NCBI GenBank assembly: GCA_021613535.1 | Contig: CP075494.1 | Coordinates: 4,154,001 to 4,218,000, forward strand | Direction of reading: 5' to 3' | Length of the DNA: 64,000 nt | Origin: Adineta vaga | Lineage: Eukaryota > Rotifera | Shown here: piece after piece, positions 1-11,634 of the stretch | Layout: every line of letters begins with the position of its first letter | How positions within the stretch are numbered: the first letter of the stretch is position 1 | Position numbers and translations under genes: made by a program | Notes under the pieces: model-generated | Told to the model about the DNA's origin: nothing | The model's input: only the letters and a program-made list of their open reading frames with translations | The model's database searches: none

Positions 1-473
1 TTATCGACCTCGAACCTTTTCTCAAATTAATTCCTTCGTTAGAATCATGTTGTAAAACTATTGAATTCGAATATTTAGAAGTGAATCATACCGGTGAACT
101 AATATTACCATCACTAAACGTTCTTAACTGCTGTACAAAATTAACTATAAAAACAAATTGTTATTCCAAATTTGGTCATTTAAAAGTTTTCTTAAGTCAC
201 TTTCCTGAAGTGAAGGAATTGATAATTGATAATGCACCTGCTGATGATCAATTGACAGCTGATCAGCTTGAAATCTTAGTAAGAAATCATTGATCAAAAC
301 TACTGAAATTTCAATGGATTTATCGTGACGCTTGGTTCGATCATAATGAATTTATGAAAGGATTTTCCCAATCTAAGTTTTGGTCAGAACAAGATGTCGA
401 ATGTTTATCTGTTTGTTCAAGGCGATGCAAACTTCAGTTAGATCGGAGTTCACAAATTATAAATGAATGCTGA
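1..473 (+). pseudogene. F-box/LRR-like protein, C-terminal fragment with in-frame stop
   Basis: The frame is open from base 3 with no ATG, so the gene starts left of the window. The leucine-rich segments (PSLNVLNCCTKLTIKT, FPEVKELIID) look like the LRR-like half of the F-box proteins that are abundant in bdelloids. The frame hits TGA at 291-293, then continues in the same frame for 59 codons of similar sequence (KLLKFQWIYRDAW, FWSEQDVECLSV) to TGA at 471-473. Continuation in the same frame suggests a nonsense mutation rather than a natural end. Alternatively the protein really ends at 293. No F-box is in view, so the family call rests on the repeat character only. Confidence 0.5.
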
Positions 474-594
474 TAATATTGCAATCTCTGTTGCCTTTTT
501 CCATTTTGAAAAGAAATATTTGCATTTATTATAATCAATAATTTCATAAAATTTCCGTCAGTTGACCAATACAAACGTTAGAGTATCTTTGTGA

Positions 595-780
595 AACAAA
601 CAACTTGAGGGTGGATTTTATATTCATGCCACAAATGAACAAGAGCGATATGAACGTACAATTGAGCTTCTTACACGGGTTAACACTGGTTATGCACAAA
701 AGGTCCAAGAGTTAAAACATACTGACCGTATACTCACCATCAAGAGACTTAGAGGACTGGATGATGATTATTTTCATTAA
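595..780 (+). other. Orphan open frame, possible exon remnant
   Basis: An open frame of about 61 codons with protein-like composition (TIELLTRVNTGYAQK, HTDRILTIKRLRG) ends at TAA 778-780. It has no ATG near its start and no clear splice acceptor. I do not recognise the family. It could be the last exon of a decayed gene or chance. Confidence 0.25.
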
Positions 781-1581
781 TGAAAACCGTCACTCTGTAT
801 GACAATCCTTTTTTTCTTTCCTTTTTGGCACAGATGCGTCTGGTTTTGACTTTGCTATATTATAAACAAGATAAATTGACAAAAATTAATCGAATAATGT
901 AGAGAGTGTGTGACTGGTGAGGTCGTGGGCATGAGATCATCAATCGACTAATTCGAATAGTTAACAAGCATTGCCATTTGATAGCATCTTTTATAGATCG
1001 GACAATCAAATCGATATAAGAGTTGATGCATATAGAAAAGCCTTGGTCACTTGCCAAAAGGGCAAGAATTCAAAGATTTCTCGAACGATTTCAATAGGTA
1101 ACTGTTCAAATGACTTTGAAGGCATCTTATTTTGACGAAGTAGTTTCAACAAACAGTGCATACTATTAAAACGGTATCAGAGACAATTCTATAGAGAAAA
1201 ATATGATTTTATGTTGGCTATTTCTTTGTTAACTTTAGGCAATAATAAAAAAAGAAGAATTACTATCTATTTAACCATCTGACGCACTTCAAAATGTTTC
1301 ACAGAATTATTTTAAAAAAATGACGTATAATTATGATGGAAATTTATTCTTTATCTAGGAAGTAAGGTGTTAGTAGTTATATTTATTCAACAAAAGATCA
1401 GTAAATATTAACAGTATCATATTAAGACAATAAAGGTATGTTGCTTTCATTGTGAAAAAATTGTGGGAGAGAGCGATACATCTTTCGTCGATCCCATCCG
1501 ACATCTGCTCTCTTCAGATGGTGAAAAAGAACAAGATTCAAGAAAACAAAGGCGATTGAACTTGTTTTATTAGAAAGTAAA
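781..1581. other. No gene recognised
   Basis: AT-rich sequence between the orphan frame and the 3' end of the DEG/ENaC gene. Short frames on both strands show no family resemblance, and I see no structured repeat. Confidence 0.4.
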
Positions 1582-3208
1582 TTAATGCGATGTATCGATC
1601 ATTGTATTTGTCATAGGTGTCACAGAGGATTTTATTTTATTTTTGCGTACAACGATAGAATGATATAGAAGTCGATAGATCAATTCACATAATTCAATGA
1701 CACTCAAAACACTCAATCCAATCCATCTAAACATATATACAGATGAGGTTGAAGAGAGAAAATTGTCTTACTTACAATCCTGTTTGTCCACCAATTGCAG
1801 AAAAAGTATCATTGAATGTTAATTTAGCTTCTTGATTGTATTCGATAGTATATTTACTACCACATGATATTTGCAGTTTCAAATAATTTCGATCGAAATA
1901 ATAATCAAAACGTTGTCCTATATCGCTGGGAAGTAAAACGCTGATATTTGATGAACTATTTAATATTAATTCTCGCCAATATTCTCGATCACCTTCTGAT
2001 GGAGCTCCTTGTGAACTGATCACTGTTTGAAAATCTATATGTTCACATTGCGATACACATCGTGAACACCATTGTGCCTGAAGATGATCATCGGACAACA
2101 ATTTTTGTTTGGCAAGAATTGCACATGCTAGTTGACTAGTAAATGAATTACAACCGATACTCGAAACAAGAGTATCATCTTGCGTTAGTACTTTTCGAGT
2201 AAAAAATGGAACAGGCAAAATACATGCACATTGAGAATATATATAAGATTGTTGACATAATTCCAGACATAAAGATTCCGAATATACAACATCAATCGAA
2301 GCATTTAGATCAACAAATGTTGATTCATAAAGAGCACGTAGATCATCAGCAACAGTCGTTGTACAATTTGTATAGGGTGCTGATAAAAATGTTGTTTCAC
2401 TTTTTTGGTAAGTTATCTGATGCGATGCACCTGGTCGAACATAAATACCCGATTCGGTAGGTACAGGAAGTTCATCATTAGCATGTAAAGTTATAATAAG
2501 ACCATTATCCCACCATATAGAAGGAAAAAAGAGTTCTTGCGGAACATAAAACATCAACGATAGACCTTCTTGTACAATGAGTGAATCACCAAAATCACTT
2601 ATTGTAAAGACTGATCCTGATGCTTTCCAATTAAATGTAAAACAATTACCCATAATTGGTGATATTGATATTGTAAATACATTTGAACAATCGATTCCAT
2701 TGTAACTGCATTTAAGTAAAATATCACTTAATTGAAAACCAATTGATAACAATTCATCTGTTTGATTTCGACTAAATAAATCAACAATTAATGGAATATT
2801 AAGTGAATTGAGAGTCGTTTGATTAAATGTTGAATTCGGTGATGTTAAACGATAGAAATAAGAAACTAATGATTTATTTATTTGATCGTAACGGTAAGGA
2901 TTTCCACTACAAACAGTGACAGCAGGAAATGGCATATGACGATCGAGTCGAATTTCCACTTTGGTTTGTGTTGGATAAGTATAATATTGTAAGACTGATG
3001 ATATAACAAAATAAAACATGACACCTAATGTGACAGTAAATGCACATATCCAAAAGATTCGATTAAATTGTGAATAAGCACGACCTACACTTCGTAATCC
3101 ATGTGTTGAAGTTGCAATTAAATAATCAATTACAATTGATTGACGACGTTGTTCAATAAAATGTTTTGAATTGGTAGTTGTACCAACGATATCATCCATC
3201 GATTGCAT
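1582..3208 (-). CDS. DEG/ENaC-family sodium channel (FMRFamide-gated/ASIC-like)
   Basis: Amiloride-sensitive cation channel subunit of the plasma membrane. Exons 3208-1776 and 1726-1582 are separated by a 49-nt GTAAGT..TTTAG intron and give about 525 aa. Seen in order: the cytoplasmic gating motif STHGLRSVGRA (His-Gly), TM1 (FWICAFTVTLGVMFYFVISS), the post-TM1 motif FPAVTVCSGNPYR, a Cys-rich extracellular domain with many N-glycosylation sites, and CLELCQQSYIYSQCACILP. The second exon supplies TM2: the junction reads GGQTGL-WIGLSVLSVIE, matching the family's conserved GGxxGLxxGxSxLSxxE pore region, so the splice is well supported. I chose the ATG at 3208; the frame is open upstream without an ATG, and a 5' exon is possible. 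No lesions seen. Confidence 0.88.
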
Positions 3209-3238
3209 ATTTAAAAATGAATATTTAAACTCTTTCAA

Positions 3239-5160
3239 TTATTAAAAGTATTCATTCAAAGGAAGTTACCATAATGACATGTTCAATTTACTTTCACTTC
3301 TTTTGAAAAAAAATGAAATTCTACCCTCTTTTTCAGAATGATATTGACTAGATGTCATGTCTAATTAATGAAAATGGCAAGAAAAGGTTCAAATAAATTT
3401 ATTTCTTCATATATTATCTGATTCGTAGCTATATACAACCATACAATTATATGAGCAAAATCAATTACATTAGAAAAGGTGTTTCTTAGAAACATCCAGG
3501 AATCGTTCACTAGACATCTTGTCGATGTAATAAGTGCCTACAGTGTTCGAGTTTATTTGATCATATCTGGAAACTGAAGAATATTATTATGTAGCCCTTT
3601 CAGGATGGGTGGTAGAGACGTGCATCAGAGTTATTTCGGAATCGACGTTGAGATCAACTAAATTTTTTGCCTATAGCACATTTTTAACATTAGAAATTTT
3701 TTGGGTTGAAACTTTTGTTCCCTGATGTTTTTGTACACAGAGGTATATTATGTATTGATGGTTGGAACTAACTGTCTCTGCGTTAAAGTATGCTCATTCT
3801 AGTGATACATACCTAACGTTACTTGCGTAATCAAGCTCTATTCTCCCTCTTTTCCGATCTGCATTAAACTATCGGACTGTATTATTCTGATTTAGTCTCT
3901 TTTAAATGTCATTTTCCCCCCATACACACGTATATGTCCCCGTTTTGGATCCGAGAAGTCGTAGGTCAACTACTGATAAACGATCATAACAACGATCTTT
4001 CAACAGATATCCATGATCGAATTGCAATGTGGGTTTATATATTTGAAATTGGTTTAGAGAAAATCATACGTTAGAAGTATATTCTTTCAACTTCAATGAA
4101 AGATAGAATCAATTAACTCTTGAAAATTTATTGTCCTTTTTTTGTTTCAGAAAAAGATTCCCATCCTGAAAAAGTTAAGAAAAAGATGAAGGCGTCTTTG
4201 GTCTCAATTCTGATTAAAGACGTTTTATAGCCTGAAAATTTCGCTTCTTAGAATTCTTGGAAAAACAGATTGGTAAGAAAGAGTAGACAAAATTGCATGT
4301 ACAATATAAGTTTCAAAGTGGATCCAAGATCTGTTGTGACATTGCAGAATAAGGACTTTCAGTGAACAAGTATAAGTTTGAAATCGGACTCTGTAACAAG
4401 GTATTATCAAATCCAAAAGAATAATGTCTCTTCAAACTAGTTTCTGATTTGGATAGAGCAAGAAAAAGTAGGCTATATAAAAGTCATTTAATTATTTAAA
4501 ATATAATATTTGTAAAGACTGCTAGGATCAAGAACTGTCTATTTCCTTTAAAAAGCCTGTAACAACTCAAATCAGTAGTCGTAATATTTTTCTTATTGCT
4601 CGGACAAAATTCAATAAAAGTATGGTATTCATGATCGGCGTGACGAGTTCTATGAAATTAAATACAAAACTTTGAAATTGAAGAAAAAAAAGTTTTTTTT
4701 TCGATTCCTGGAAATATTCAGGCAGAACAAGTTTGAAGTCAAATTTCAAAGTTTCGACCCAACAGAAAAGTCAGAAAGATATTCCTATAAACTTGCAATA
4801 GTCCTTGGTTTCAATCTCGTGAAATGCATGTTATCCGATACAAATTTTGATGCTGATCCCAAACATGATATGATTTTTCCGGGAAAACGAACTTTTCACG
4901 ACTAAACAATCTATAATTTGGACATATTTTTCCGTAGATATAAATAATATTTTAATTTTTTTGACAACCTTCCAATCTTTTAAAAACATAAATAATATAT
5001 TGCACTCTGACTTCAAAATTGTATTTGATTTCAATCAGGTGACGTGGTCGACCTGATCATACTCAAACCCGCAATGATTATATTTAATCAAAATATTATT
5101 CACAGCAATAAAGGAAAATAGAGATAATAGTCTTTGGAATGTACCATTGCCATTTTGCGA
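3239..5160. other. Gene-free AT-rich stretch
   Basis: About 1.9 kb without a credible coding frame. Small frames near 4.2-5.0 kb (for example 4672-4905) are low-complexity Lys/Phe-rich and overlap antisense frames. No transposon ends or RNA gene recognised. Confidence 0.4.
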
Positions 5161-7197
5161 TCAAAAATAATGTTTCAATTTGGCACAATTCATACGCGTT
5201 GCAATTCTGGTAAAATTTTCTGTTATACTTGCAAGATGACCGTATGAAATATAAATCTTGTTCAAACATGGTAAATATGCATTCGAATCGACTAGAAATT
5301 GTTCCACGTAGTCGATATGTACATTGCAATATTCAAGTTCGACCAGATGAGAAAATTCAATAATCGAAGGTTTATCTACATGTTTCTCTTTTTGTTCGTT
5401 GCCATTGGAAATAATCAGACGACTGAGTAACGGAAAAGAACGTGAAATTTGAGCAAAAAAGCTATGTTCAAATGGATGTAGCCAATCCTTTAGACGCAGG
5501 ACACGAATATTAATGAACATACCACCAGGAAAATTGTGTGTTATGGGACAGATACGTTCCAGTGGGAATGCAAGTGAATAAACATGACATCGAACTGAAG
5601 GATGAAATCCATAATCGATATAACAATCAACATCATATCCACTTTGCTTGAATCCATGTCGAATATCATCAGGTGTTGGTTTAGGATGTTCTTGATCAAT
5701 TCTGACACATTCATTAACAATATCGAAGTGAAATGTATGTAAACGTGGCATTTGACTGAGTATATAATTGTTCAAATAAGTACCATCAATGATAGAACCT
5801 TTTCCAGCAACACGAAGAGACAAAGTGAGTTGTTCCAAATGTGTCATTCGACGAAGGAGAGGTACCACTAGACTGTCAAATTCAGCTGTTCTATGATATG
5901 CATGTATGGAAAAACATTTGAGTTGAATTAAATTAGTCTATAAAAAACAGATGTTGTTATTGATTCAATAATAGATTGAATCGATATATCAAATTAAAAA
6001 AAACACGATTAATTTGAAGATATTCTTATACTCTTTCGACAAATGACGATCAGAGGTTTCGTTTTTATTTTACCAAATACCTCAAAAGCAGAGTGAACTA
6101 TTTTGATAGTTATCAGTACCATCTGGATCAGTTAGAATGGTTTCTCTCGACAGATATGCAACTAATTTCATAATGAATAAATCATGACTTAACAACAAAT
6201 CAAGAATGTGTAAGATTCTTTATGAATCTGCGTTCATCTAATCTTTCTATATTCTTAATAACTCTCTTTAGAGATAATTAATTCAACAGTTCTAGTCGAA
6301 AATGAAAAAAAAACATTCCTATCGGATCGAATACAGTTATTTACCATATTATCCATGATTTTCAATGAATGACGGATAATTCGTTGCGAACGTAATCTGA
6401 TCTGTACAGGATTATGAACATAAGTAAGAATGATAATTGATGTCTTTAATTGACTAAGACGACCGTCAAGTAAATAAATACAATCATCGATATTCTGCAT
6501 TTTAATGCGCAAATGAACAATACTCGACGAATAACATATTGGAGATGATAAACTAGTTAACAACGGTCCAGAAAACACATAAGTGTCACTAGTATCTATA
6601 TCCAAATATTTGAGATTTGTAAATAAGACAAAAATACGATTATAAGTGTCTGCGAATAGCTTTACATTTAATTGACCCAGAATATCAGAATCAATCGTTA
6701 AAACTATATCTGAAATTTGCTGCTTTAAAACCTGAATGAATGGAGTTTTTTCTAAAAACAGAGAATAAACAGAAAGGATTGTTTTACTTCTTTGACATCT
6801 ATGAATGAAATTAGATACCATTAAAGATTTGACAAGCCATACTCATTTCAAGATTAATCATAACAAGCTTGCGCAAACCAACATAGTTAGTAGAATGAAG
6901 GACACGTGGTAAGAAATATCCATGAAGAGTTAGAGATTCCACGTTACAGCGAATTCGAGGTAATATTTCCTTACAAAATCGATTCAGGATTGGATTGAAT
7001 TTCAAATCAATCATTCCATTTGGTTCGATTGTCATTAGGTCGACAAATCGGGTGAAACTTATATCACATGCCAGTCGATTGAGTTTCTCATTAACACCAA
7101 CCATAGAATATATAACATCGAAATTGTTGAGTTTTTTCAAAATATATAGCAAAATTTCGTTCGGTAGATCAACAATATTAACATTTGACTGATTCAT
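5161..7197 (-). CDS. F-box protein with LRR-like C-terminal region
   Basis: Probable substrate adaptor of an SCF ubiquitin ligase. The three exons are 7197-6819, 6751-6345 and 5937-5161, giving 520 aa. Intron 1 is 67 nt (GTATCT..TTTTTAG) and intron 2 is 407 nt (GTAAAT..TTATAG). The F-box is at the N-terminus (VDLPNEILLYILKKLNN, then VIYSMVGVNEKLNRLA). The rest is a long leucine-rich region without Cys clusters. Both junctions restore the expected flow (ACQIFNEKTPFIQVLKQQIS; IMDNMTNLIQLKCFSIHAY), as in other bdelloid F-box/LRR-like proteins I recall. ATG at 7197; an AT-rich TATA-like run lies near 7230. No lesions seen. The target is unknown. Confidence 0.8.
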
Positions 7198-7415
7198 ATT
7201 CGTTCTGATTCATCATTCTTTCAACTGCTAAATATATATATAGCTGCGTTTCGTCGATATTCATGTATCACTTTTTCGACGTCTGCCAGAATCGGCATAA
7301 AGATATGTTAACGTTCGGTCAATCTGGTTCAATAATGGACAAGATTCATTTTGTTCGTTTACTCACATAAGATTAGAGGTTAAATAGATTGAAAAAAAAT
7401 AAAGTCGAATTAAGT

Positions 7416-7455
7416 AATGTGATTGGTGTTTTCATGTGACAACACCAATCACATT
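7416..7455. repeat. Perfect 15-bp inverted repeat, 10-nt loop
   Basis: AATGTGATTGGTGTT (7416-7430) is followed after 10 nt by its exact reverse complement (7441-7455). It lies about 220 bp upstream of the F-box gene start. Its TTGGTGTT core resembles part of the hairpin at 27.17 kb. Confidence 0.85.
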
Positions 7456-9975
7456 TCTCAATTTAGCTTTGTTTTTGATAGTCTGTTTAGAGTCTTACTC
7501 ACAATAAAAATTAAAAATGAATAATGAACCCTCGTGTGCATACCATTGATCACTGCAATTGAAATTGAAGAAGCGAAAAGTATCTTTCGGATTAGTTTTT
7601 GGTCTATTTCCCTTCTTTTCATTGAAATTTTAAACGACGGATGTCTGAGAACACTGTCGTCTGTATTTAGTTCCAGTGACGAATCTAGAGTTTTTATGAT
7701 GGAGAGGATCATACTGAAAAAAAAAATATAGTTTAAAGTCTTATTGGAGAAGTATCGGATACATAACGAAAAATAAACAATGAACTTATAACAAGTTTTG
7801 ATTTACTTTTAAAAATATTCGATTTTGAAAATATTCTTCTCTCATATTTGATCGTCGTGGTGATAGAATCAAGCCTGCATATGAGAATACTCGTTCTATA
7901 GGAGCTGATATATGAATGACTATGACTAATTTCATTGGTAATTATGAACAATATGCTTCAATAACTATCATAATAACATATGTGTATTGCAAATATTAAT
8001 ACAATGCTTTTTAGTGTAATGGTTTATGATGTTGTTCGTTTGCGTACAAATGTACTGCAGTACCAGTACTGAGTGCAAATATACTCAAGTAATTGTACTT
8101 GAGTAAAAGTCCAAAGTACAACTTTGAAAGTACAAGTATGTTTACTCATACTTGCTTTCGATCTCTGCACGTCTTATTCTCGCTATTTTTTAAATATGTT
8201 CTCCTGTTACTTGCTCCTGCTCTGTCTGTCTATTGATGGAAAGTGTTATTCTCTCTCTTTGGTCTTTTCAAATAGACGAAAGAATGTTTCGTCTCACCAA
8301 TATCAGTAACTTCAACGGGATACAGAAGAGAGAAAGAAAGGAATCAATATAAACGTGTTAGAATGCAATCGAAGGAGGAACAAAGAGAACATTTTTATCG
8401 TAGGAGAAAAAACAGCTTTTGAGAACGAAAATTTCAAAGTATAATATCTACTAAAAAACTTGCTTTCTTCATTTAAAAAGAAAATTTTATTATTAAGTTT
8501 AAAGAGAAAGATATGTACCCATTTCTGGCAATTAAGTGACTACTACTTGCACCAACTTTCCCGCTGCTAAATGGTTTTTCTTTTTAATATTTTTTTATTA
8601 AGCTTGATGTTGGGATATAATATGAATAAAACTAAATCTCGGACATTTTTTTTATGGAGAAAAATCAATACTTTTAATTGGAGAAAGAATATTCTCAACA
8701 AATACTGATCATCTTATTGATTACCTCAAATAAATACTATTTGTTTTCTTATCTCCATTTTACTTTTTCCGATTCTAATGTAATTTGTCTTTTAGTAAAG
8801 GCTGAGAGCAAAGAGCTTTTTCCATCCCCTTGCTCTAACAAAATGTTAATTAACAATAGCAATATTTCTAAAAAACGAATAATCATTCAGATGAATGATG
8901 GTTTTTTTTTCGTATGTCTATGTTACGTGTTTTATCGGTGGTGCGATGCATACTATCTTGAAAATTTCAAATTCTAAAAATATGTCTTTTTGTTAAATTG
9001 TATTTGCAAAAAAAGCGAGAACGTTAATTCTTTCATAATTTGATGTTTTGTGAAAACCTCAGGTTTTGTTCATTGAATAATTGACATTGAGTACGCTGTT
9101 ATCAAGCCAGTTAAGGTTAAACATTTCAAGATTACCTTTGTTACTAGGCAAACTATCAGACTATGATGAAATTTTGGTTATAAGAATAACAATTATCGAA
9201 CTACTGAGATCCTTTTTTCTTCGTTAAAACTTTCTCTCATATAAAGAAAATAATATTGAATAACTTCTCACTATTTTAAATGTAATAGATGACAAAAAAG
9301 TTCATGACAATAAATCGATCATCCTATTTATTGTAACAAAACGTTTTCGATAAAATTTCAGATCACCATAACGACTAAATTCAATGGATATTTAAGCACG
9401 GATTTGCTAGATGAACAATCATGTAGATTTTATTTTAGATTTTACATATACAACTCATTTTCGACAAAAGAATTAACTTAATCGTGTTATATTTATTTCT
9501 CCTATTATGATGAATTTTATTGTCATATATTTAAAGCACATAATCGTGTCTCGTTGTAATTTCAATTTGTGTTTCAAGGATTAGCTGTTGGTTGAGTACG
9601 CATTGATATTTATCGGTGAAAAACAAATTTCGATAAATAAATCTACAATATTTCTTAAAACGTCGACTTGAGTTGTCAATATTATCTTGCTAGCGATCAA
9701 TAACACTTGTCTTTGGTGAGTTATTTCCGTTCTTTTTTTCATTGAAATGAAAACACACGTGCTCAGGTAATTCGAGTAGGACGACGCTCCTTTATTATGA
9801 TTATAAATGATCGATCAAAACGTTAATCAATACATTATTTATTGTGTAGACGTCGTTCGATGGCAGAACGTTTTCTTACACATATTGGCTATGTTGTTAA
9901 TATAAGAGGTAAATAAATCAAGTATCTATTGATAATATATAATAATCGTTTTAAATATTCAAATTAGAAAATATT
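7456..9975. other. Gene-free AT-rich stretch
   Basis: About 2.5 kb with only short unsupported frames. It contains the hAT-like motif cluster at 8.04-8.18 kb, annotated separately. A possible first exon of the next gene (ATG at 9860, GAG|GTAAAT donor near 9908) lies at its right end. Confidence 0.4.
8052..8154. repeat. hAT-like short element remnant (TACTCAAGTA/TACTTGAGTA palindromes)
   Basis: The 12-bp palindrome GTACTGCAGTAC is at 8052-8063. ACTCAAGTA (8083-8091) pairs with TACTTGAGT (8096-8104) across a 4-nt loop, followed by AAAAGT and further GTACAA/AAGTATG copies. The words TACTCAAGTA and TACTTGAGTAAAAGT are typical of non-autonomous hAT elements in many animals. The ends and target duplication cannot be placed, so this is only a suggested remnant. 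Confidence 0.4.
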
Positions 9976-10323
9976 ATGAATCGCCTGAAGGATTTACATC
10001 CAAGGAAAAAACGATTCTATCCAGATGAATTTACTTCATGGGGTGTGTTCATTTTACTAATGGAATGCATTGGCACCATCTACGATTTAATAATGACAAT
10101 ACCAATTTATATATTAAATACTTTTTTCAACTTAAATCCTTTCTCATGTGCATCACTTTGTATGGGTGCAACTAGTATTGCAATTTCTGTTGGAATTGGA
10201 TTAGGTGTTGGACTCGGTGTTGGATTAAATTGTTCGAAAGCGTCGAATTTTTTGTTGAACACTACAAATATAACTGACACCACTACAATAGAGAGTTCTA
10301 CATCCTATTTGGATGATCTATGA
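9976..10323 (+). CDS. Small membrane protein with Gly-zipper segment
   Basis: 115 aa of unknown function. A basic N-terminus (RLKDLHPRKKRFYPDEF) is followed by a hydrophobic stretch (WGVFILLMECIGTIYDLIMT) and a second one that turns into a Gly/Val zipper (IAISVGIGLGVGLGVGLNCS), then a Ser/Thr-rich tail with N-glycosylation sites (NTTNIT). The membrane location is inferred. A similar zipper ends the convergent gene at 10525-10802. The ATG at 9976 is used because the neighbour also starts with MNR. Alternatively a short exon from ATG 9860 splices in frame (GTAAAT..ATTAG). An AATAAA-like signal follows the stop near 10378. Confidence 0.6.
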   Translation: MNRLKDLHPRKKRFYPDEFTSWGVFILLMECIGTIYDLIMTIPIYILNTFFNLNPFSCASLCMGATSIAISVGIGLGVGLGVGLNCSKASNFLLNTTNITDTTTIESSTSYLDDL

Positions 10324-10524
10324 TTAACAAACAGATTAACATTAAAATATACTTTTAAATTTGAATTGCAACTGACAAATAAACAATCTGTGTCTGAAAG
10401 CTCTTCCTCTAAATTATTATTTTCGTTATATTTTCTTTTTATTTCTTCAAAAAATAACCATTACATAATTTCAGATCTTTACACAAAAAATAAAATCTAA
10501 CCGATAAATAGAACTAAAATCGTT

Positions 10525-10802
10525 TCATGAACATCCAACTCCCGCTCCCACTCCAACTCCAACTGCAATACTTGTAATGGCAAGTGTCGCAGATATGGCA
10601 AAACAGAAACAACATGTCATATTTCCCAGATTACCCTGAATTATATTTTGAATAGCATCAAAAAGATCTTCCGTTGTTCCTAGTGCTTCTGTAAAATTAT
10701 TGCGTGTTCTTTAATACCATCCACCCATTGAAGAGACTGTTGAAAATATGACGGTATACGAATTGGTTGATTGTAGTTTATACCATCTACTGTTCTATTC
10801 AT
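10525..10802 (-). pseudogene. Relative of the 9976 membrane protein, frameshifted
   Basis: From ATG 10802 the frame reads MNRTVDGINYNQPIRIPSYF and runs into a stop near 10685. Another frame continues with NFTEALGTTEDLFDAIQN and a terminal hydrophobic Gly zipper (ISATLAITSIAVGVGVGAGV, then GCS) to TGA at 10525-10527. No splice pair bridges the two frames, so a single-base indel around 10698 is the simplest reading. It converges with the 9976 gene, with about 200 bp between the stops. The C-rich plus-strand run at 10541-10565 is just this Gly/Val zipper read backwards. Confidence 0.5.
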
Positions 10803-11634
10803 TATTTTTCCTCAAGCGTTGAAATAATATGCTTATCGAATATCAAAATTGAATCTACTAGGGATTTCTTACATATTTATTAGACGTAAAAAAAGAGGAA
10901 GTAGAAATGATAATCATGGTTTGGATTAGCCAGCGACTAGGTAAAGAAGGAGTACTCGATTATGAATATGCTGTTCTCTTTGTAGTCACATACTTTTGAC
11001 TAAGTCATTGTATATACGCCTGAGTTATCACAAAGGTATACACACATCAAGTTGGAAAAAAATCTGCTTATTTTGATAAACAAATACATTCTGTTTTTCA
11101 CTCATCTTGCGATACTTAAAATCATTCACGACGGTTGTATATGTGAATGAGGGACGGAACAATTACCTATAAAAACAATATTTTTACAAACAAGTGTCCA
11201 ATACTTCCGTCTCTATTATCTATTTTTCTTCGTTTCGATAGTTGTAGTCTGTTGATGATTATATTTAAAAGCATTTAAACCATATCAGTTCTGGTTAATT
11301 CTGAGAGTATTACTATATCAACTGATTCTTTTCGAGCATTAAACTCAATATCTAGTAGATTTCTTTTCATAATAGTTTAAAAGAAATGCAAATTCGTGTA
11401 CTCTATTGATGCATATATAATAATAATAATTATAGACATTCATGTCAGAAAGAAAAAAGAATGACACTATATGCAAAGAATGAATGAGTCATGTTTATTC
11501 TATTTCATAATTGAAACTGGAAAAAACCAGCTGAACAGAAGCATCCATATAAATTTAAAATGATTGTTAAGAATTTCTCAGGATAAATACAATTCCCGTC
11601 ATATCGGTACTATTATTAATATCAAAGAACAAAA
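10803..11634. other. No gene recognised
   Basis: AT-rich spacer with small microsatellite-like tracts (ATAATAATAATAATT near 11418). No supported frames. Confidence 0.4.

Noticed and set aside
4567-5034. Overlapping Lys/Phe-rich frames on both strands
   Set aside because: They are low-complexity translations of poly-A/poly-T runs, with no motifs or splice partners.
10541-10565. C-rich plus-strand simple repeat as a telomere-like motif
   Set aside because: It is the reverse strand of codons for the Gly/Val zipper of the small membrane protein, so it is explained by coding sequence.
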